From NCBI GenBank assembly GCA_022510545.1, contig JAFLTG010000010.1, positions 5,040 through 51,145 of the forward strand: a stretch of 46,106 nt of DNA, in the 5' to 3' direction. Both the position numbers and the translations under genes were made by a program. Below are positions 46,055 through 46,106 of this stretch, piece after piece; position 1 is the stretch's first letter; the number at the start of each line of letters is the position of its first letter. The notes under the pieces are model-generated. The model made no database searches. It saw only the letters and a list, made by a program, of their open reading frames with translations, and had not been told where the DNA came from. Origin of the DNA: Lachnospiraceae bacterium (GTDB taxonomy: Bacteria > Bacillota > Clostridia > Lachnospirales > Lachnospiraceae).

Positions 46055-46106
46055 CTGGGCTACAAGGATTCGAACCTTGAAATGACGGAGTCAGAGTCCG
46101 TTGCCT
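46055..46106 (-). tRNA. tRNA-Gln(CTG), 3' part; 5' end beyond window
   Basis: Minus strand from the right edge: end of the D arm, anticodon stem ACGGA/TCCGT with loop CTCTGAC (anticodon CTG, reading CAG), T arm CAAGG-TTCGAAT-CCTTG, acceptor strand TAGCCCA, discriminator G. No CCA is encoded. Its 3' end faces the defence operon, the usual orientation for a tRNA used as an integration site. Confidence 0.92.

Overview
This window looks like a chromosomal segment of a flagellated, AT-leaning Clostridia bacterium, most likely a Lachnospiraceae member. The grounds are the strong GGAGG-type ribosome binding sites, the c-di-AMP cyclase pair cdaA/cdaR, an mbl-flgF-flgG-flgJ cluster, uvrAB, and a ftsE-ftsX-M23-S41 division cluster. 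The species cannot be named from the sequence. Almost every gene lies on the minus strand, so operons read from high to low coordinates.

Region by region, in window coordinates. 1-3543: cdaR (cut by the left edge), cdaA and two membrane proteins. 3564-6957: a YvyF-like flagellar-operon zinc protein, comF and recD2. 7050-10200: flgJ-like, flgG, flgF and mbl. 10446-15317: uvrA and uvrB, with a uvrB promoter and a perfect LexA-type operator (GAAC-N4-GTTC). 15563-25871: an accessory block of seven co-directional genes plus a gene relic. It encodes a large duplicated surface protein, a lipoprotein with a toxin-like C-terminus, a small Cys-pair protein, a His-motif protein of unknown function, a TerB-like protein, a glycine-rich membrane protein and a DUF3791 protein. 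26194-29547: a small membrane protein, an exonuclease with a small partner, a divergent HTH regulator and two PIN-type toxin-antitoxin modules. 29741-33951: ctpA-like S41 protease, M23 hydrolase, ftsX and ftsE. 34033-38999: a PucR/CdaR-type regulator, a degenerate WecG/TagA-like protein, a YjfB-like protein, a CPBP protease, CvfB and an acyl-ACP thioesterase. 39020-39150: a short promoter-to-terminator transcription unit. 39242-45406: a three-gene operon of DUF6361, PLD and Snf2-type helicase proteins with the look of anti-phage defence. 46055-end: the 3' part of tRNA-Gln(CTG) with its terminator.

Two insertion events can be read from the sequence. First, the block between uvrB and the S41 protease gene contains, at 28852-28901, a decayed 50-bp copy of the 5' coding end of uvrB, about 80 percent identical and still readable as about 16 UvrB codons. 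The copy lies 13.6 kb from the real uvrB start, so the accessory block sits between a true and a relic uvrB end. Second, the defence operon lies between tRNA-Gln and a locus at 39020-39150 that resembles the tRNA-Gln 3' end plus terminator, behind a near-consensus promoter. That suggests tRNA-associated integration and a dead tRNA or a small RNA.

The best candidates for an undescribed system are the operon at 25871-15639, which pairs surface and lipoprotein components with TerB-like and glycine-rich membrane components, and within it the lipoprotein with its downstream Cys-pair protein as a possible toxin-immunity pair. All functional calls come from reading translations and motifs by eye. 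No database search was run.
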